Below are positions 34,171 through 43,116 of a stretch of DNA of 64,000 nt, in pieces. Origin of the DNA: Acidimicrobiia bacterium. Its GTDB lineage: Bacteria; Actinomycetota; Acidimicrobiia; Acidimicrobiales; AC-14. A program made the translations under genes and the position numbers. Below the pieces are notes generated by a model. It was not told the origin of the DNA and searched no databases. It saw only the letters and a list, made by a program, of their open reading frames with translations. Position 1 is the stretch's first letter, and each line of letters opens with the position of its first letter. The DNA lies in assembly GCA_023264995.1 (NCBI GenBank), contig JAHFUR010000011.1, positions 44,122-108,121 on the forward strand, read 5' to 3'.

Positions 34171-35370
34171 ATTGTGGCCGCCGAAGCCGAAGGAGTTCGA
34201 GACGACAGGGGCGGCGGCGAGCGGTCGGGGCGCGCCGGCCACGATGTCGACGCCCAGGTCGGGGTCGGCGCGCTCATGGTTGACGGTGGGCGGGATGACG
34301 CCGTCGCGCATGGCCAGCAGGGAGGCGACGGCCTCGACCGCGCCGGCGGCGGCGATGAGGTGGCCGATCGAGCCCTTGGCCGAGGTGAGGGGCAGGGTGC
34401 GCTCGCCGAAGACCTTCACGACGGCCTCGGCCTCGGCCGCGTCGTTGAGGTCGGTGGACGTGCCGTGGGCATTGATGTGGCCGATGTCGCCCGGCGTGAG
34501 CCCGGCGTCGTTGAGAGCCAGGCGCATGCAGTCGGCCGCGCCCGCGCCACCCGGCGACGGTGCGGTGACGTGGTAGGCGTCGGAGTTGCGCCCGTAGCCG
34601 GCCAGCTCGCCGTAGATGTGGGCACCCCGGGCGACAGCCCGGTCCCAGGACTCGAGGACGACGAAGCCGGCGCCCTCGCCCATGACGAAGCCGTCGCGGT
34701 CGATGTCGAACGGGCGGGAGGCCAGCTGGGGCTCGTCGTTGCGGTTGCTGAGCGCCCCCATGCGGGCGAAGGCGGCGATGGCGATGGGGGTGACGCACGC
34801 CTCCGACCCGCCGGCCAGGACGATGTCGGAGGAACCCTCCCGGATGAGCCGCCCGGCCTCGCCGATGGCGTTCGTGCCGCCGGCGCAGGCGGTGGCGATG
34901 CAGAAGTTCGGGCCGGTCCAACCCAGCTTCATGCCGACCAGCGCCGCCGCTGCGTTCGGCATCATCATCGGGACGAGCATCGGCGACACCCGGGCCGGGC
35001 CGCGAGAGAACAGGTTGTACTCCTGCTCCTCCTGGGTGATCAGGCCGCCCACGCCGGCGGCGGCGACGACGCCGCAGCGGGCCGGGTCGGCCCCCAGCTC
35101 GCCGGCGTCGGCCAGGGCGTCGGCCGCGGCACCAAACGCCAGTTGGGCCACCCGGTCGGTGCGACGGGTCTCCTTGCTGTCGAAGTAGACGCTCGGGTCG
35201 AAGTCGGTGACCTCGCAGGCGAAGCGCACTGGGAGGGCAGCGGGGTCGATGCGGCGGATCGGCGCTGCGCAGGACCGCCCGGCCAACAGGGTGGCCCAGA
35301 AGGTGTCGACATCACAGCCGGCGGGGGTCTTCACCCCCACGCCGGTGATGGCGATCCGGATGCGCGTCAT
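34141..35370 (-). CDS. fabF: beta-ketoacyl-ACP synthase II
   Basis: A 409-aa condensing enzyme. The nucleophile C162 lies in IATACAGGTNAIGEA, the two His are in INAHGTSTDLND and GSIGHLIAAAGAVE, and FGFGGHNASLVL is the C-terminal Gly-rich motif. It extends acyl-ACP with malonyl-ACP. Its ATG overlaps the acpP stop by four bases (ATGA), so expression is coupled. The last codons are duplicated downstream as a 47-bp tandem repeat. Confidence 0.96.
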   Translation of the reverse strand: MTRIRIAITGVGVKTPAGCDVDTFWATLLAGRSCAAPIRRIDPAALPVRFACEVTDFDPSVYFDSKETRRTDRVAQLAFGAAADALADAGELGADPARCGVVAAAGVGGLITQEEQEYNLFSRGPARVSPMLVPMMMPNAAAALVGMKLGWTGPNFCIATACAGGTNAIGEAGRLIREGSSDIVLAGGSEACVTPIAIAAFARMGALSNRNDEPQLASRPFDIDRDGFVMGEGAGFVVLESWDRAVARGAHIYGELAGYGRNSDAYHVTAPSPGGAGAADCMRLALNDAGLTPGDIGHINAHGTSTDLNDAAEAEAVVKVFGERTLPLTSAKGSIGHLIAAAGAVEAVASLLAMRDGVIPPTVNHERADPDLGVDIVAGAPRPLAAAPVVSNSFGFGGHNASLVLTPPS

Positions 35371-35633
35371 CCTGCCGGGCTCTCGGCCCGCTCGGCGGCG
35401 ATCTTGGTGATGACGTCGGCCGCCTCGCCGACCGTCGCCACCCCGTCGAAGGACTCGGTGGGCAGGTCCACGTCGAGCTTCTCCTGGAGGATCTCGAGGA
35501 TCTCCAGCACGCTCAGGCTGTCCCCGTTGAGGTCCTCGACGAAGCGGGCTTCGGGGGTGACGACCTCGCGGGCGACGTCCATCACCTCGACCGCGGCGTC
35601 GGTCAAGAGCTCAAGGATCTGGTCGCGGTCCAT
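35367..35633 (-). CDS. acpP: acyl carrier protein
   Basis: An 88-aa protein. LNGDSLSVLEI holds the phosphopantetheine Ser S39 in the D-S-L motif, within the usual four-helix acidic ACP. The N-terminus is MDRDQILELLTDAAVEV. It carries the growing chain between the neighbouring fab enzymes. Coupled to fabF. Confidence 0.95.
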   Translation of the reverse strand: MDRDQILELLTDAAVEVMDVAREVVTPEARFVEDLNGDSLSVLEILEILQEKLDVDLPTESFDGVATVGEAADVITKIAAERAESPAG

Positions 35634-35685
35634 GTACTGGCCTCCTACTGCTCGTTCTCGGTCGTCAACACAATGTCGCTCACTC

Positions 35686-36429
35686 TCAGTGCCCCATCCC
35701 CAACCCGCCGTCGACGGGGATCACAGAGCCGGTCACATAGCCTGCCGCGTCGGAGGCAAGGAACGCCACAACGGCGGCCACCTCCTCGGGCGTGCCGAAC
35801 CGTCCGAGGGGCACCATGGCGGTCATCTCGGCCCGGCGGGCATCGGTCAGGGCATCGGTCATGGCCGTCGAGATCGGCCCAGGAGCGACCACGTTGGCCG
35901 TGACCCCACGCCCGCCCAGCTCGCGCGCCAGCGCCCTGGTCAGGCCGACCAGCCCGGCCTTGGCCGCGGCGTAGTTGGCCTGGCCGGCGGCCCCGGTGAG
36001 GGCCACGACCGAGCCCATGGCGATCATGCGGCCCCAGCGGGCACGGACCATGCCCGGCATGGCCCGGCGCATGGCGTAGAACGCCCCGTCCAGGTTGGTG
36101 CGCAGGACGCGGCCCCACTGGTCGTCGGACATGCGCAGCGAGAGACCGTCGCCGGTGACGCCGGCATTGGCCACCAGGACCTCGACCTTGCCCCAGGCCG
36201 CCTCGACCTGGCTGAAGGCGGCGTCGAGGGCGGCCGGGTCGGCCACGTCGGCCTGGAAGGCCATGGCCTCCGATCCCAGGGCTTCGATGGCGGCGACGGT
36301 CTCCTCGGCGCCGGCGGTGTCCGCCGAGCAGCCCACGGCCACCCGGTGGCCGGACTCGGCCAGGGCCACGGCCACGGCCCGGCCGATGCCCCGGGACCCG
36401 CCGGTCACCAGGGCGATGCGCCCTCCCAT
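35686..36429 (-). CDS. fabG: 3-oxoacyl-ACP reductase
   Basis: A 247-aa short-chain dehydrogenase. TGGSRGIG (9-16) binds NADP, NAG is at 88-90, and the catalytic S140, Y153 and K157 lie in GSVVALTGAAGQANYAAAKAG. It ends GSVIPVDGGLGMGH. It reduces the beta-keto group made by FabF/FabH. The stop of fabH and the ATG share a base (TGATG), so the start is fixed by coupling. Confidence 0.95.
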   Translation of the reverse strand: MGGRIALVTGGSRGIGRAVAVALAESGHRVAVGCSADTAGAEETVAAIEALGSEAMAFQADVADPAALDAAFSQVEAAWGKVEVLVANAGVTGDGLSLRMSDDQWGRVLRTNLDGAFYAMRRAMPGMVRARWGRMIAMGSVVALTGAAGQANYAAAKAGLVGLTRALARELGGRGVTANVVAPGPISTAMTDALTDARRAEMTAMVPLGRFGTPEEVAAVVAFLASDAAGYVTGSVIPVDGGLGMGH

Positions 36430-37415
36430 CAGCGGTCCCAGCGGACGATGGCGCTGGCCCACGACATGCCCGCGCCGAAGCCCGAGAGCAGGACGTGGTC
36501 GCCGGGCCGCAGGCGGCCGGCCTCCGCCGCTTCGGCCAGGGCGATCGGCACCGATGCCGCCGACGTGTTGCCGTACCGGTCGATGTTCACGAAGGTGCGC
36601 TCAGGGGGCAGGCCGAGCTTGCCGGCCGCCGAGTCGATGATGCGCACGTTGGCCTGGTGGGGCACGAACAGGGCGATGTCATCCGCGGTCAGGCCGGCCC
36701 GGTCGAGGGTGAGGCGAGCCGAGTCGACGATGACCCGGACGGCCCGCCGGAAGACCTCACGGCCGTCCATCTTGAGCCAGTTGTCCCCGTTGGCCAGCGT
36801 CTCGGGCGACGACGGCAGACGGCTCCCACCGGCCGGGACGCCGAGGAGCCCGGTGAGCGAGCCGTCGCAGCCGAGGTCCCAGGCCAGGAGGCCGGCTTCC
36901 TCGCTGGGCGTGAGGACCACGGCGCCGGCGCCGTCGCCGAAGAGGATGACCGTCGACCGGTCGAGCGGGTCGACGACCCGGGTCAGGGTCTCGGCGCCGA
37001 TCACCAGCACCGGGCCGATGGCCCCGGAGGCCACCATGGACGCGCCGGCGACGAGGGCGTAGACGAAGCCCGAGCAGGCGGCGTCGACGTCGAAGGCACC
37101 GCAGCGCAGGCCCAAGCCCTCCTGCACGAACGCGCTGGTCGGCGGGATGGGCTGCTCGGACGTGCAGGTGGCCACGATGCACAGGCCGATGTCGGCCGGG
37201 TCGATGCCGGCGTCCTTGATAGCGGCCTGGCCGGCCTCGATGGCCAGGCTGGCCGTGGTCTCACCCTCGCCGGCGACCCGCCGTTCCTTGATGCCCGTGC
37301 GCTCGGTGATCCACTCGTCGCTGGTGTCGACGGTCTGGGCCAGGTCGAAGTTGGTCACCCGCCGCTCCGGGACCGCCATCCCGAGCCCGGTGATGGCGAC
37401 CTTGAGCCCGCTCAA
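36429..37415 (-). CDS. fabH: beta-ketoacyl-ACP synthase III
   Basis: A 328-aa initiating condensing enzyme. The nucleophile C114 lies in VDAACSGFVYAL, the His is in FVPHQANVRIID, and the Asn is in RYGNTSAASVP. It joins an acyl-CoA primer to malonyl-ACP. Coupled on both sides: its start overlaps the lipoyl-like gene by four bases, and its stop overlaps fabG. Confidence 0.96.
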   Translation of the reverse strand: MSGLKVAITGLGMAVPERRVTNFDLAQTVDTSDEWITERTGIKERRVAGEGETTASLAIEAGQAAIKDAGIDPADIGLCIVATCTSEQPIPPTSAFVQEGLGLRCGAFDVDAACSGFVYALVAGASMVASGAIGPVLVIGAETLTRVVDPLDRSTVILFGDGAGAVVLTPSEEAGLLAWDLGCDGSLTGLLGVPAGGSRLPSSPETLANGDNWLKMDGREVFRRAVRVIVDSARLTLDRAGLTADDIALFVPHQANVRIIDSAAGKLGLPPERTFVNIDRYGNTSAASVPIALAEAAEAGRLRPGDHVLLSGFGAGMSWASAIVRWDR

Positions 37416-37687
37416 ATCTGCGCGCAGCGCAGCCAGGCGACGGGCTGACCCTCACGGACCCGCTCGCCGGCGTGGGCCAGCAGGCCCATGAGCTTGCCGC
37501 CGAAGGGCGACCGGACCGGTGTGGAATGGCCTTTGCCCTCCACGAAGCCGATGACCTGTTCCTCGACCAGCGGGGCCTCGGGGGCGATGTCGGCCGCCTC
37601 GACCGGGCGGAACGTGCCCTGCGCCGGGGCGACGATGACGCGCTCAGGGACAGCAAGAGTCTCGCCGTGGATCGTCCCGGTTTCCAT
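37412..37687 (-). CDS. biotinyl/lipoyl-like domain protein with atypical Lys motif
   Basis: A 91-aa single barrel. VIVAPAQGTF and the repeat half SPFGGKLMGLLAHAGERVREGQPVAWL match the two halves of a biotinyl/lipoyl domain. At the hairpin where biotin domains have MKM and lipoyl domains DKA, it reads EGKGH (50-54, K52). The Lys is therefore kept, but its neighbours are not those recognised by BirA or LplA in the usual families. It lies in the fab operon between fabD and fabH, where a biotin carrier for the nearby carboxyltransferase would be expected; whether it is modified is open. Confidence 0.75.
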   Translation of the reverse strand: METGTIHGETLAVPERVIVAPAQGTFRPVEAADIAPEAPLVEEQVIGFVEGKGHSTPVRSPFGGKLMGLLAHAGERVREGQPVAWLRCAQI

Positions 37688-38593
37688 CTATGCGACCTCC
37701 AGAAGGGCATCGGTGGGCACGGTCACGCTCCGCAAGGTTACGGCGGCGGTGACGGTGCGCTTGGCGAGGCCGGTCAGGACGTTGCCCGGCCCGACCTCGT
37801 AGAACGTGTCGGCACCCATCCCGACCAGCGCCTCCATCGAGGAGCGCCAGCGGACGGGCGAGATCAGGTGGTCGGCCAGGCGCTCGGCCCAGCCGTCGGC
37901 GCCGGCGTACGGCGTGGCGTCGGCATTGGACACGACCGGCGCGCTCGGGGCGGCGAAGGCGGTGGTGGCCAGGAACGGCGCCAGCGCGTCGGCGGCGGCC
38001 TGCATCCTGGGCGTGTGGAAGGCGGCGCCCACGTTGAGCTTCACGACCCGGCGGATGCCAAGCTCGCCGGCCCGGGTGGTGGCGGCGCCGAGCCCCTCGG
38101 CGGAACCACCGATGACGACCTGGCCGGGCGCGTTGTCGTTGGCCACCCAGGCTTCGACGCCGGCACAGGCCTCCTCGGCCGTGGCGACGTCGGCGCCGAT
38201 CAGGGCGGCCATGCGCCCGGGGTTGGCATCTGCGGCGGCCTGGGTGCAGTCGGCGCGGGCCACGGCCAAGGCCACGCCGTCCTCGAGGGTCAGGGCGCCG
38301 GCGGCGATCAGGGCGGTGACCTGGCCGAGGGAGTGGCCGGCAAAGGCCGCCGGCGTGCCGATCTGGTGCCGGAGCGCCTCCCACGCCAGCAGCGACGCCA
38401 GCAGGACCGACAGCTGCGCCTCACGGGTCCGGCTCAGCTCGTCGGCGCTGGCGTCGAGCAGGAGGTGGGCGAGAGGCAACCGGAGCGCCTTCTCCGCCCT
38501 TTCCACGATCTCCCACGCCGGCGACGCCCGCCAGGGCTCACCCATCCGCGGGGTCTGCGTCCCCTGGCCGGGGAAGAGCACAGCGATGGCCAC
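37688..38593 (-). CDS. fabD: malonyl-CoA:ACP transacylase
   Basis: A 301-aa acyltransferase. LFPGQGTQ is at the N-terminus, the nucleophile Ser is in FAGHSLGQVTAL, the His is in GAAFHTPRM, and GADTFYEVGPGNVLTGL lies near the end. It loads malonyl onto ACP. The start is taken as the GTG at 38593; a second GTG four codons later is possible. There are about 90 bases between trpA and this gene, enough for a separate promoter. First gene of the fab cluster. Confidence 0.93.
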   Translation of the reverse strand: MAIAVLFPGQGTQTPRMGEPWRASPAWEIVERAEKALRLPLAHLLLDASADELSRTREAQLSVLLASLLAWEALRHQIGTPAAFAGHSLGQVTALIAAGALTLEDGVALAVARADCTQAAADANPGRMAALIGADVATAEEACAGVEAWVANDNAPGQVVIGGSAEGLGAATTRAGELGIRRVVKLNVGAAFHTPRMQAAADALAPFLATTAFAAPSAPVVSNADATPYAGADGWAERLADHLISPVRWRSSMEALVGMGADTFYEVGPGNVLTGLAKRTVTAAVTLRSVTVPTDALLEVA

Positions 38594-38685
38594 TACACCT
38601 GTGACTACCCCGGCCGGGAAAGAGTTACCGGGTGTGGACGATCCGGTGCCGGATTTCGGCGCAGACCGTCCGCACCCGGCCCGGC

Positions 38686-39471
38686 TCAGCGCTGGTCGAG
38701 GCCGGTGCGGAGGGAGGCGACGAACTCGGCGGCGCCATCGGGGCCGCACCCTTCGAGCAGCCGGCGGACCAGGGCCGAGCCGACGATGACCCCGTCGGCG
38801 TCGGCGGTGGCCTCCACCGCCTGCTCGGGCGTGCTCACACCCACGCCGAGCAGCACCGGCTTGTCCGTGGCGGCCTTGAGCCGCCGGCCCAGGACCGCGG
38901 CCGACGACGCCAGCGATGCCCGCACCCCGGTGACACCCATGACGGCGACGCCGTAGACCCACCCGTGGCTCCGGGCGCAGATCTCGGCCAGCGTGGCATC
39001 GGGCGTGTTCGGGGCGACGAGGAGGACGGTCTCGACGCCGGCGTCGTCGGCCGCCCGGCCCCACCCGTCCAGCTCGACGAGCGGAAGATCGGGCACGATG
39101 GCCCCAGAGACGCCCTGCTCGACCAGGGACCGGGCGAAGCGGCGGTGCCCGGCCCGGAACACGATGTTGTAGTAGGTCATGACGACCAACGGGACGTCGA
39201 CGTCGACCTGGGCCAGCTCGGCGAGGATCGAGCCCGGGGTGGCCCCGGACGCCAGGGCCTGCTGCGACGCCGCCTGGATGACCGGTCCGTCCATCACCGG
39301 GTCGCTGAAGGGGATCCCGATCTCCACGGCATCGGCGCCGGCGGCGGCGACCGCCTCGACCACCCGGGCCCAGTCCGGGCCGAGGCCGCCGGTGACGTAG
39401 GGCACGAGCAGCTTGTGGCCGGCGTCCCGCCGGGCGCGCAAGGTGGTCTCGATGCGCCTGGGGGGGATCAC
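38686..39471 (-). CDS. trpA: tryptophan synthase alpha chain
   Basis: A 261-aa TIM barrel that cleaves indole-3-glycerol phosphate to indole for TrpB. The catalytic Glu is in VEIGIPFSDP and the Asp in AIVPDLP. YYNIVFRAG and GVGVSTPEQ complete the signature. Start GTG at 39471 in a GGCGG-rich context. It is separated from trpB by a PadR-family gene, and all are on one strand. Confidence 0.95.
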   Translation of the reverse strand: MIPPRRIETTLRARRDAGHKLLVPYVTGGLGPDWARVVEAVAAAGADAVEIGIPFSDPVMDGPVIQAASQQALASGATPGSILAELAQVDVDVPLVVMTYYNIVFRAGHRRFARSLVEQGVSGAIVPDLPLVELDGWGRAADDAGVETVLLVAPNTPDATLAEICARSHGWVYGVAVMGVTGVRASLASSAAVLGRRLKAATDKPVLLGVGVSTPEQAVEATADADGVIVGSALVRRLLEGCGPDGAAEFVASLRTGLDQR

Positions 39472-39512
39472 CCGCCCACTCTCGCACGGCGGGTGGCCTC
39501 GCCGGCAAACCC

Positions 39513-39893
39513 TCAGAGGGCGCGGTGGCGGCCCAGGAACTGGTTGAGGAGCCCGGAGAGGTCGACGACGTTGGCCGCGCACCGGTCGAGGGCGTGGCGG
39601 CCCTCCGCGGTGAGCTCGTAGACCCTCGGGACCGGCCCGGCCCGGGGGGCTGACCACGCCGAGGCCACCAGCCCGCTGTTCTCGAGGGTCCGCAGCTCAC
39701 GGTAGATCGGCCCGGGGCCGCCCCAGTCGAAGCCGAGCGGCTTGAGCCGTTCCATCAGCTCGTACCCGTGTCCGGGGGCCTCGGCCAGGAGCAGCAGGAG
39801 GCACGGCGCCAGTAGCGCCCTCGGATGAGCAACGTCGCTCTCGAAATCGTGTCCCACCGCCGGAGCTCCTCTGCCGCTGTATGTTGCCGGCAT
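39513..39893 (-). CDS. PadR-family transcriptional regulator inside the trp cluster
   Basis: A 126-aa protein. The winged-helix pattern is LLLLLAEAPGHGYELMERLKPLG, GPIYRELRTLENSGLVAS, RVYELTAEGRHAL, which is PadR. A C-terminal helix (NVVDLSGLLNQFLGRH) would dimerise. It is 16 bp after trpB and 41 bp before trpA, so it is probably transcribed with them. A local regulator of trp or of the fab genes is possible (inference). The first 20 residues look poorly conserved and the true start may be later. Confidence 0.88.
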   Translation of the reverse strand: MPATYSGRGAPAVGHDFESDVAHPRALLAPCLLLLLAEAPGHGYELMERLKPLGFDWGGPGPIYRELRTLENSGLVASAWSAPRAGPVPRVYELTAEGRHALDRCAANVVDLSGLLNQFLGRHRAL

Positions 39894-39908
39894 AGAGTAG
39901 CGCTGCGC

Positions 39909-41126
39909 TTAGCCCCGTGGTGACAACAGCGGATCTTTTCTCGAACCTCCGCGTTCCTCGAAGAGGGCGGCCACCTGGGCCACGTCCTTGTCCCCTCGCC
40001 CGGACAGGGTCACCATGACGGTGCAACCGGGGGGGAGCTCGTCGGTGCCGGCGGCCCGGATGACCCAGGCCAGCGCGTGGGCCGGCTCCAGGGCAGGGAT
40101 GATCCCCTCGGTCCGGGCCAGCAGGCTGAAGGCGTCGAGCACCTCCTCGTCGCCGGCGGGGTGGTAGCTCACCCGGCCGGTGGCCGACAGGTGGGCGTGC
40201 TCGGGGCCGACGCCTGGGTAGTCGAGCCCGGCCGACAGCGAGTGCGCCTCCATGACCTGCCCGTGCTCGTCCTGGAGCAGGTACGACTTGCTGCCGTGGA
40301 CCACCCCGGGGATGCCCCGGCCGATGGCCGCCCCGCCGGCCGGCTCGACACCAACCAGGCGGGCGCCAGTGTCGACGAAGCCGGCGAAGGTGCCGGCCGC
40401 GTTCGACCCGCCGCCGACGCAGGCCACCACGACGTCGGGGTCGGCGCCGCCCAGGAGCTCGCGGCACTGGGCCTGGGCCTCGGTGCCCACGATGCGTTGG
40501 AACTCCCGCACCATCCACGGGTAGGGGTGCGGGCCCATCACCGAGCCCAGGCAGTAGTGGGTCGCCCCGACGGTGGCCACCCACTCCCGCAGCGTCTCGT
40601 TGATGGCGTCCTTCAGTGTGCGGCTACCCGACGCCACGGGCACGACCTCGGCGCCCAGCAGCTCCATGCGGAACACGTTCAGGGCCTGGCGGGCGGTGTC
40701 GACCTCCCCCATGTAGATGCGGCACTCGAAACCGAGCAGGGCGGCCGCGGTGGCCGTCGCCACCCCATGCTGGCCGGCGCCCGTCTCGGCGATCAGCCGG
40801 GTCTTGCCCATGCGCTGGGCCAGGAGGGCCTGGCCGATGACGTTGTTGATCTTGTGCGACCCGGTGTGGGCCAGGTCCTCCCGTTTGAGCAGCACCCGCA
40901 CGCCGAGGCGGGCCGACAGGTTGCGGCACTCGGTGACCGGCGTCGGCCGACCTCCGTAGTGGTGCAGGAGCGACTCGTACTCGGCGTGGAAGCCGGGGTC
41001 GGCCCACGCCGCGGTGAACGCGGCTTCCAGCTCGGCGCACGCCGGGATCAGCGACTCCGGCAGGAAGCGGCCGCCGAAGTCACCGAAGCGGCCGTCGGCG
41101 GTGGGCTGGCCCATCAGCGAGGTCAT
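39909..41126 (-). CDS. trpB: tryptophan synthase beta chain
   Basis: A 405-aa PLP enzyme, the TrpB1 type that pairs with TrpA. The N-terminus is [11 protein letters not shown], the PLP Lys is in [24 protein letters not shown] is the catalytic Glu region, and GGGSNAAG holds the phosphate. It condenses indole with serine. trpF's stop is immediately before its ATG (TAGATG). A second trpB of a different subfamily is 0.7 kb upstream. Confidence 0.96.
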   Translation of the reverse strand: MTSLMGQPTADGRFGDFGGRFLPESLIPACAELEAAFTAAWADPGFHAEYESLLHHYGGRPTPVTECRNLSARLGVRVLLKREDLAHTGSHKINNVIGQALLAQRMGKTRLIAETGAGQHGVATATAAALLGFECRIYMGEVDTARQALNVFRMELLGAEVVPVASGSRTLKDAINETLREWVATVGATHYCLGSVMGPHPYPWMVREFQRIVGTEAQAQCRELLGGADPDVVVACVGGGSNAAGTFAGFVDTGARLVGVEPAGGAAIGRGIPGVVHGSKSYLLQDEHGQVMEAHSLSAGLDYPGVGPEHAHLSATGRVSYHPAGDEEVLDAFSLLARTEGIIPALEPAHALAWVIRAAGTDELPPGCTVMVTLSGRGDKDVAQVAALFEERGGSRKDPLLSPRG

Positions 41127-41774
41127 CTACTCATCCTGGTCGAAGGGCCCGCCGTCGGTCGGTTCGTAGTCGGGGGCCTCGGTGGCCTTGGCCGCGGCGA
41201 CGAAGGCCCGCACCTTGACCGGGTCCTTCACCCCCGGCGAACGCTCGACGCCGGTGCTCACATCGACCCCCCACGGGTGGACCCGGGCGATGGCCTCGCT
41301 CACGTTCGCCGGGGTGAGCCCGCCGGCGAGCATCAGCCGGAGGCCGTCGGGGACCTCAGCCAGGGCCCAGTCGAAGATCTGTCCCGAGCCGGGACGGGGG
41401 GCGTCGAGCATGATCACGTCGGCGCCATAGTCGGCAGACCGGGCGACGGCCGGCGCGCCGGCGGGGAAGGCCTGGATGAGGAACGGCACCCGCTCCCGCA
41501 CCCACCGGGCCTCATCCGCGGTCTCGTGCCCGTGGAGCTGGGCGGCGCGCAGCCCGACGCTGTTCACGATCTCGACGACGCGCGCCGGCGCCTCGTCGCG
41601 GAAGACGCCGACGGTCAGGACCTCCGACGGGAGCCGCTTGGCGATGTCCGACGCCACCCCGGGCGCGATCTGCCGGGGCGACGGGGCAAAGATGAACCCG
41701 ACGGCGTCGGCGCCCATGGCCACGGCCAGCAGGGCGTCGGCCTCGCTGGTCGTGCCACAGATCTTGACGAACAC
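41127..41774 (-). CDS. trpF: phosphoribosylanthranilate isomerase
   Basis: A 215-aa TIM barrel. VKICGTTSEADALLA has the catalytic Cys, then AVGFIFAPSPR, LHGHE, IMLDAPRPGSGQIFDW (catalytic Asp), and LAGGLTPANV with WGVDVSTGVERSPGVKD. It isomerises N-(5-phosphoribosyl)anthranilate. GTG start chosen at VFVKICG; a longer frame upstream adds an unrelated basic tail. Confidence 0.94.
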   Translation of the reverse strand: MFVKICGTTSEADALLAVAMGADAVGFIFAPSPRQIAPGVASDIAKRLPSEVLTVGVFRDEAPARVVEIVNSVGLRAAQLHGHETADEARWVRERVPFLIQAFPAGAPAVARSADYGADVIMLDAPRPGSGQIFDWALAEVPDGLRLMLAGGLTPANVSEAIARVHPWGVDVSTGVERSPGVKDPVKVRAFVAAAKATEAPDYEPTDGGPFDQDE

Positions 41775-41805
41775 CCCCCGACGGTACCGGCTCTCCCTGC
41801 GGACC

Positions 41806-41844
41806 GGTGACGCATTCGGGGGCCGGGCGGCCGCCGGCGTCACC
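41806..41844. terminator. GGTGACG/CGTCACC hairpin (copy 2) between trpB2-type gene and trpF
   Basis: GGTGACGC (41806-41813) pairs with GCGTCACC (41837-41844), with a G/C-rich inner part containing CCGCCGG. It lies in the 81-base gap between the trpB2-type gene and trpF, where it could attenuate the downstream genes. Same arms as the hairpin at 25628-25667. Confidence 0.5.
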
Positions 41845-41855
41845 AGCTGGCGGGG

Positions 41856-43115
41856 TCAGACCTCGAGGCGGTCGTGCAAGTAATCGTCGTAGGCGCCCAG
41901 GTCGAGCAGGCCGTGGCCCGAGTAGGAGAACAGGATGACCCGCTCGGCGCCCTCCTCCTTGGCCAGCAGGGCTTCGTCGATGGCGCCCCGGATGGCGTGG
42001 GCCGTCTCCGGCGCCGGGATCGACCCCTGGGTGCGGGCGAACTGCACCGCGGCCTCGAACACCGTGCCCTGCGGGTAGGCGACCGCCTCCATGCGCCCGG
42101 CCTGGACCAGGTTGGAGATGATCGGTGCGTCGCCGTGGTAGCGCAGCCCGCCGGCGTGGATGGGCGGGGGCACGAACTCATGCCCGAGGGTGTACATGGC
42201 GAGGAGCGGGGTCATGCCGGCGGTGTCGCCGAAGTCGTACTCGAAGCGCCCGGAGGTGAGCGTGGGGCACGACGACGGCTCGACGGCCATGAGGCGCACG
42301 CCGGCGTCGGGCACGAAGGGCAGGGCGATGCCACCCAGGTTCGACCCGCCCCCGCAGCTCCCGATGACCACGTCGGGCAGGCCCTCGCCGGCCAGGGCCA
42401 GCTGCTCCTTGGCCTCGAGCCCGATCACGGTCTGGTGGAGCAGGACGTGGTTCAGCACCGAGCCCAGGGCGTAGTGGGTGTCGTCACGGGTGGCCGCGTC
42501 GCGCACGGCGTCGCTGATGGCCGTGCCCAGCGAGCCGGGGTGGCCGGGATCGTCGACGGGCGACGGGACCACGCTCCCGCCCCAGGTCTCCATCATCACC
42601 CGCCGGTAGGGCTTCTGGTCGTAGGAGGCGCGGACCATGTACACCTTGCACTCCAGGCCGAAGAGGGCGCACGCCAGCGACAGGGCGCTCCCCCACTGCC
42701 CGGCGCCCGTCTCGGTGGCCAGCCGGGTGACGCCCTCCTGCTTGTTGTAGAACGCCTGGGCCACGGCGGTATTGGGCTTGTGCGACCCGGCGGGCGAGAC
42801 CGACTCGTCCTTGAAGTAGATCCGGGCCGGCGTGCCCAGGGCCTGTTCCAGCCGCCGGGCCCGGACGAGCGGTGTCGGCCGCCATGTGCGGAGGATGTCG
42901 AGCACCTCGCCCGGCACGTCGACCCAGGGCTCGGTGGTCACCTCCTGGCCGATCAGGGCCATCGGGAAGAGCGGGGCCAGGTCGTCGGGGCCGACCGGCT
43001 GGCGGGTGGCCGGGTGCAAGGGGGGCTGGAGCGGGGCCGGCAGATGGGGTACGACGTTGAACCACGCCGGCGGGATGCGATCGGCAGGGAGCGTCCACCG
43101 GTCGACGGCGGTCAC
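41856..43115 (-). CDS. TrpB2-type PLP-dependent tryptophan synthase beta-like enzyme
   Basis: A 419-aa enzyme with the TrpB2 family start ([23 protein letters not shown]). GRPTPL is replaced by WRPTPLVRA, the PLP Lys is in [11 protein letters not shown], and [17 protein letters not shown] and [10 protein letters not shown] follow. It is longer than TrpB1 and lacks the surface for TrpA, so members work alone on indole or salvage it. It lies between trpC and trpF. Confidence 0.92.
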   Translation of the reverse strand: MTAVDRWTLPADRIPPAWFNVVPHLPAPLQPPLHPATRQPVGPDDLAPLFPMALIGQEVTTEPWVDVPGEVLDILRTWRPTPLVRARRLEQALGTPARIYFKDESVSPAGSHKPNTAVAQAFYNKQEGVTRLATETGAGQWGSALSLACALFGLECKVYMVRASYDQKPYRRVMMETWGGSVVPSPVDDPGHPGSLGTAISDAVRDAATRDDTHYALGSVLNHVLLHQTVIGLEAKEQLALAGEGLPDVVIGSCGGGSNLGGIALPFVPDAGVRLMAVEPSSCPTLTSGRFEYDFGDTAGMTPLLAMYTLGHEFVPPPIHAGGLRYHGDAPIISNLVQAGRMEAVAYPQGTVFEAAVQFARTQGSIPAPETAHAIRGAIDEALLAKEEGAERVILFSYSGHGLLDLGAYDDYLHDRLEV

Positions 43116-43116
43116 C

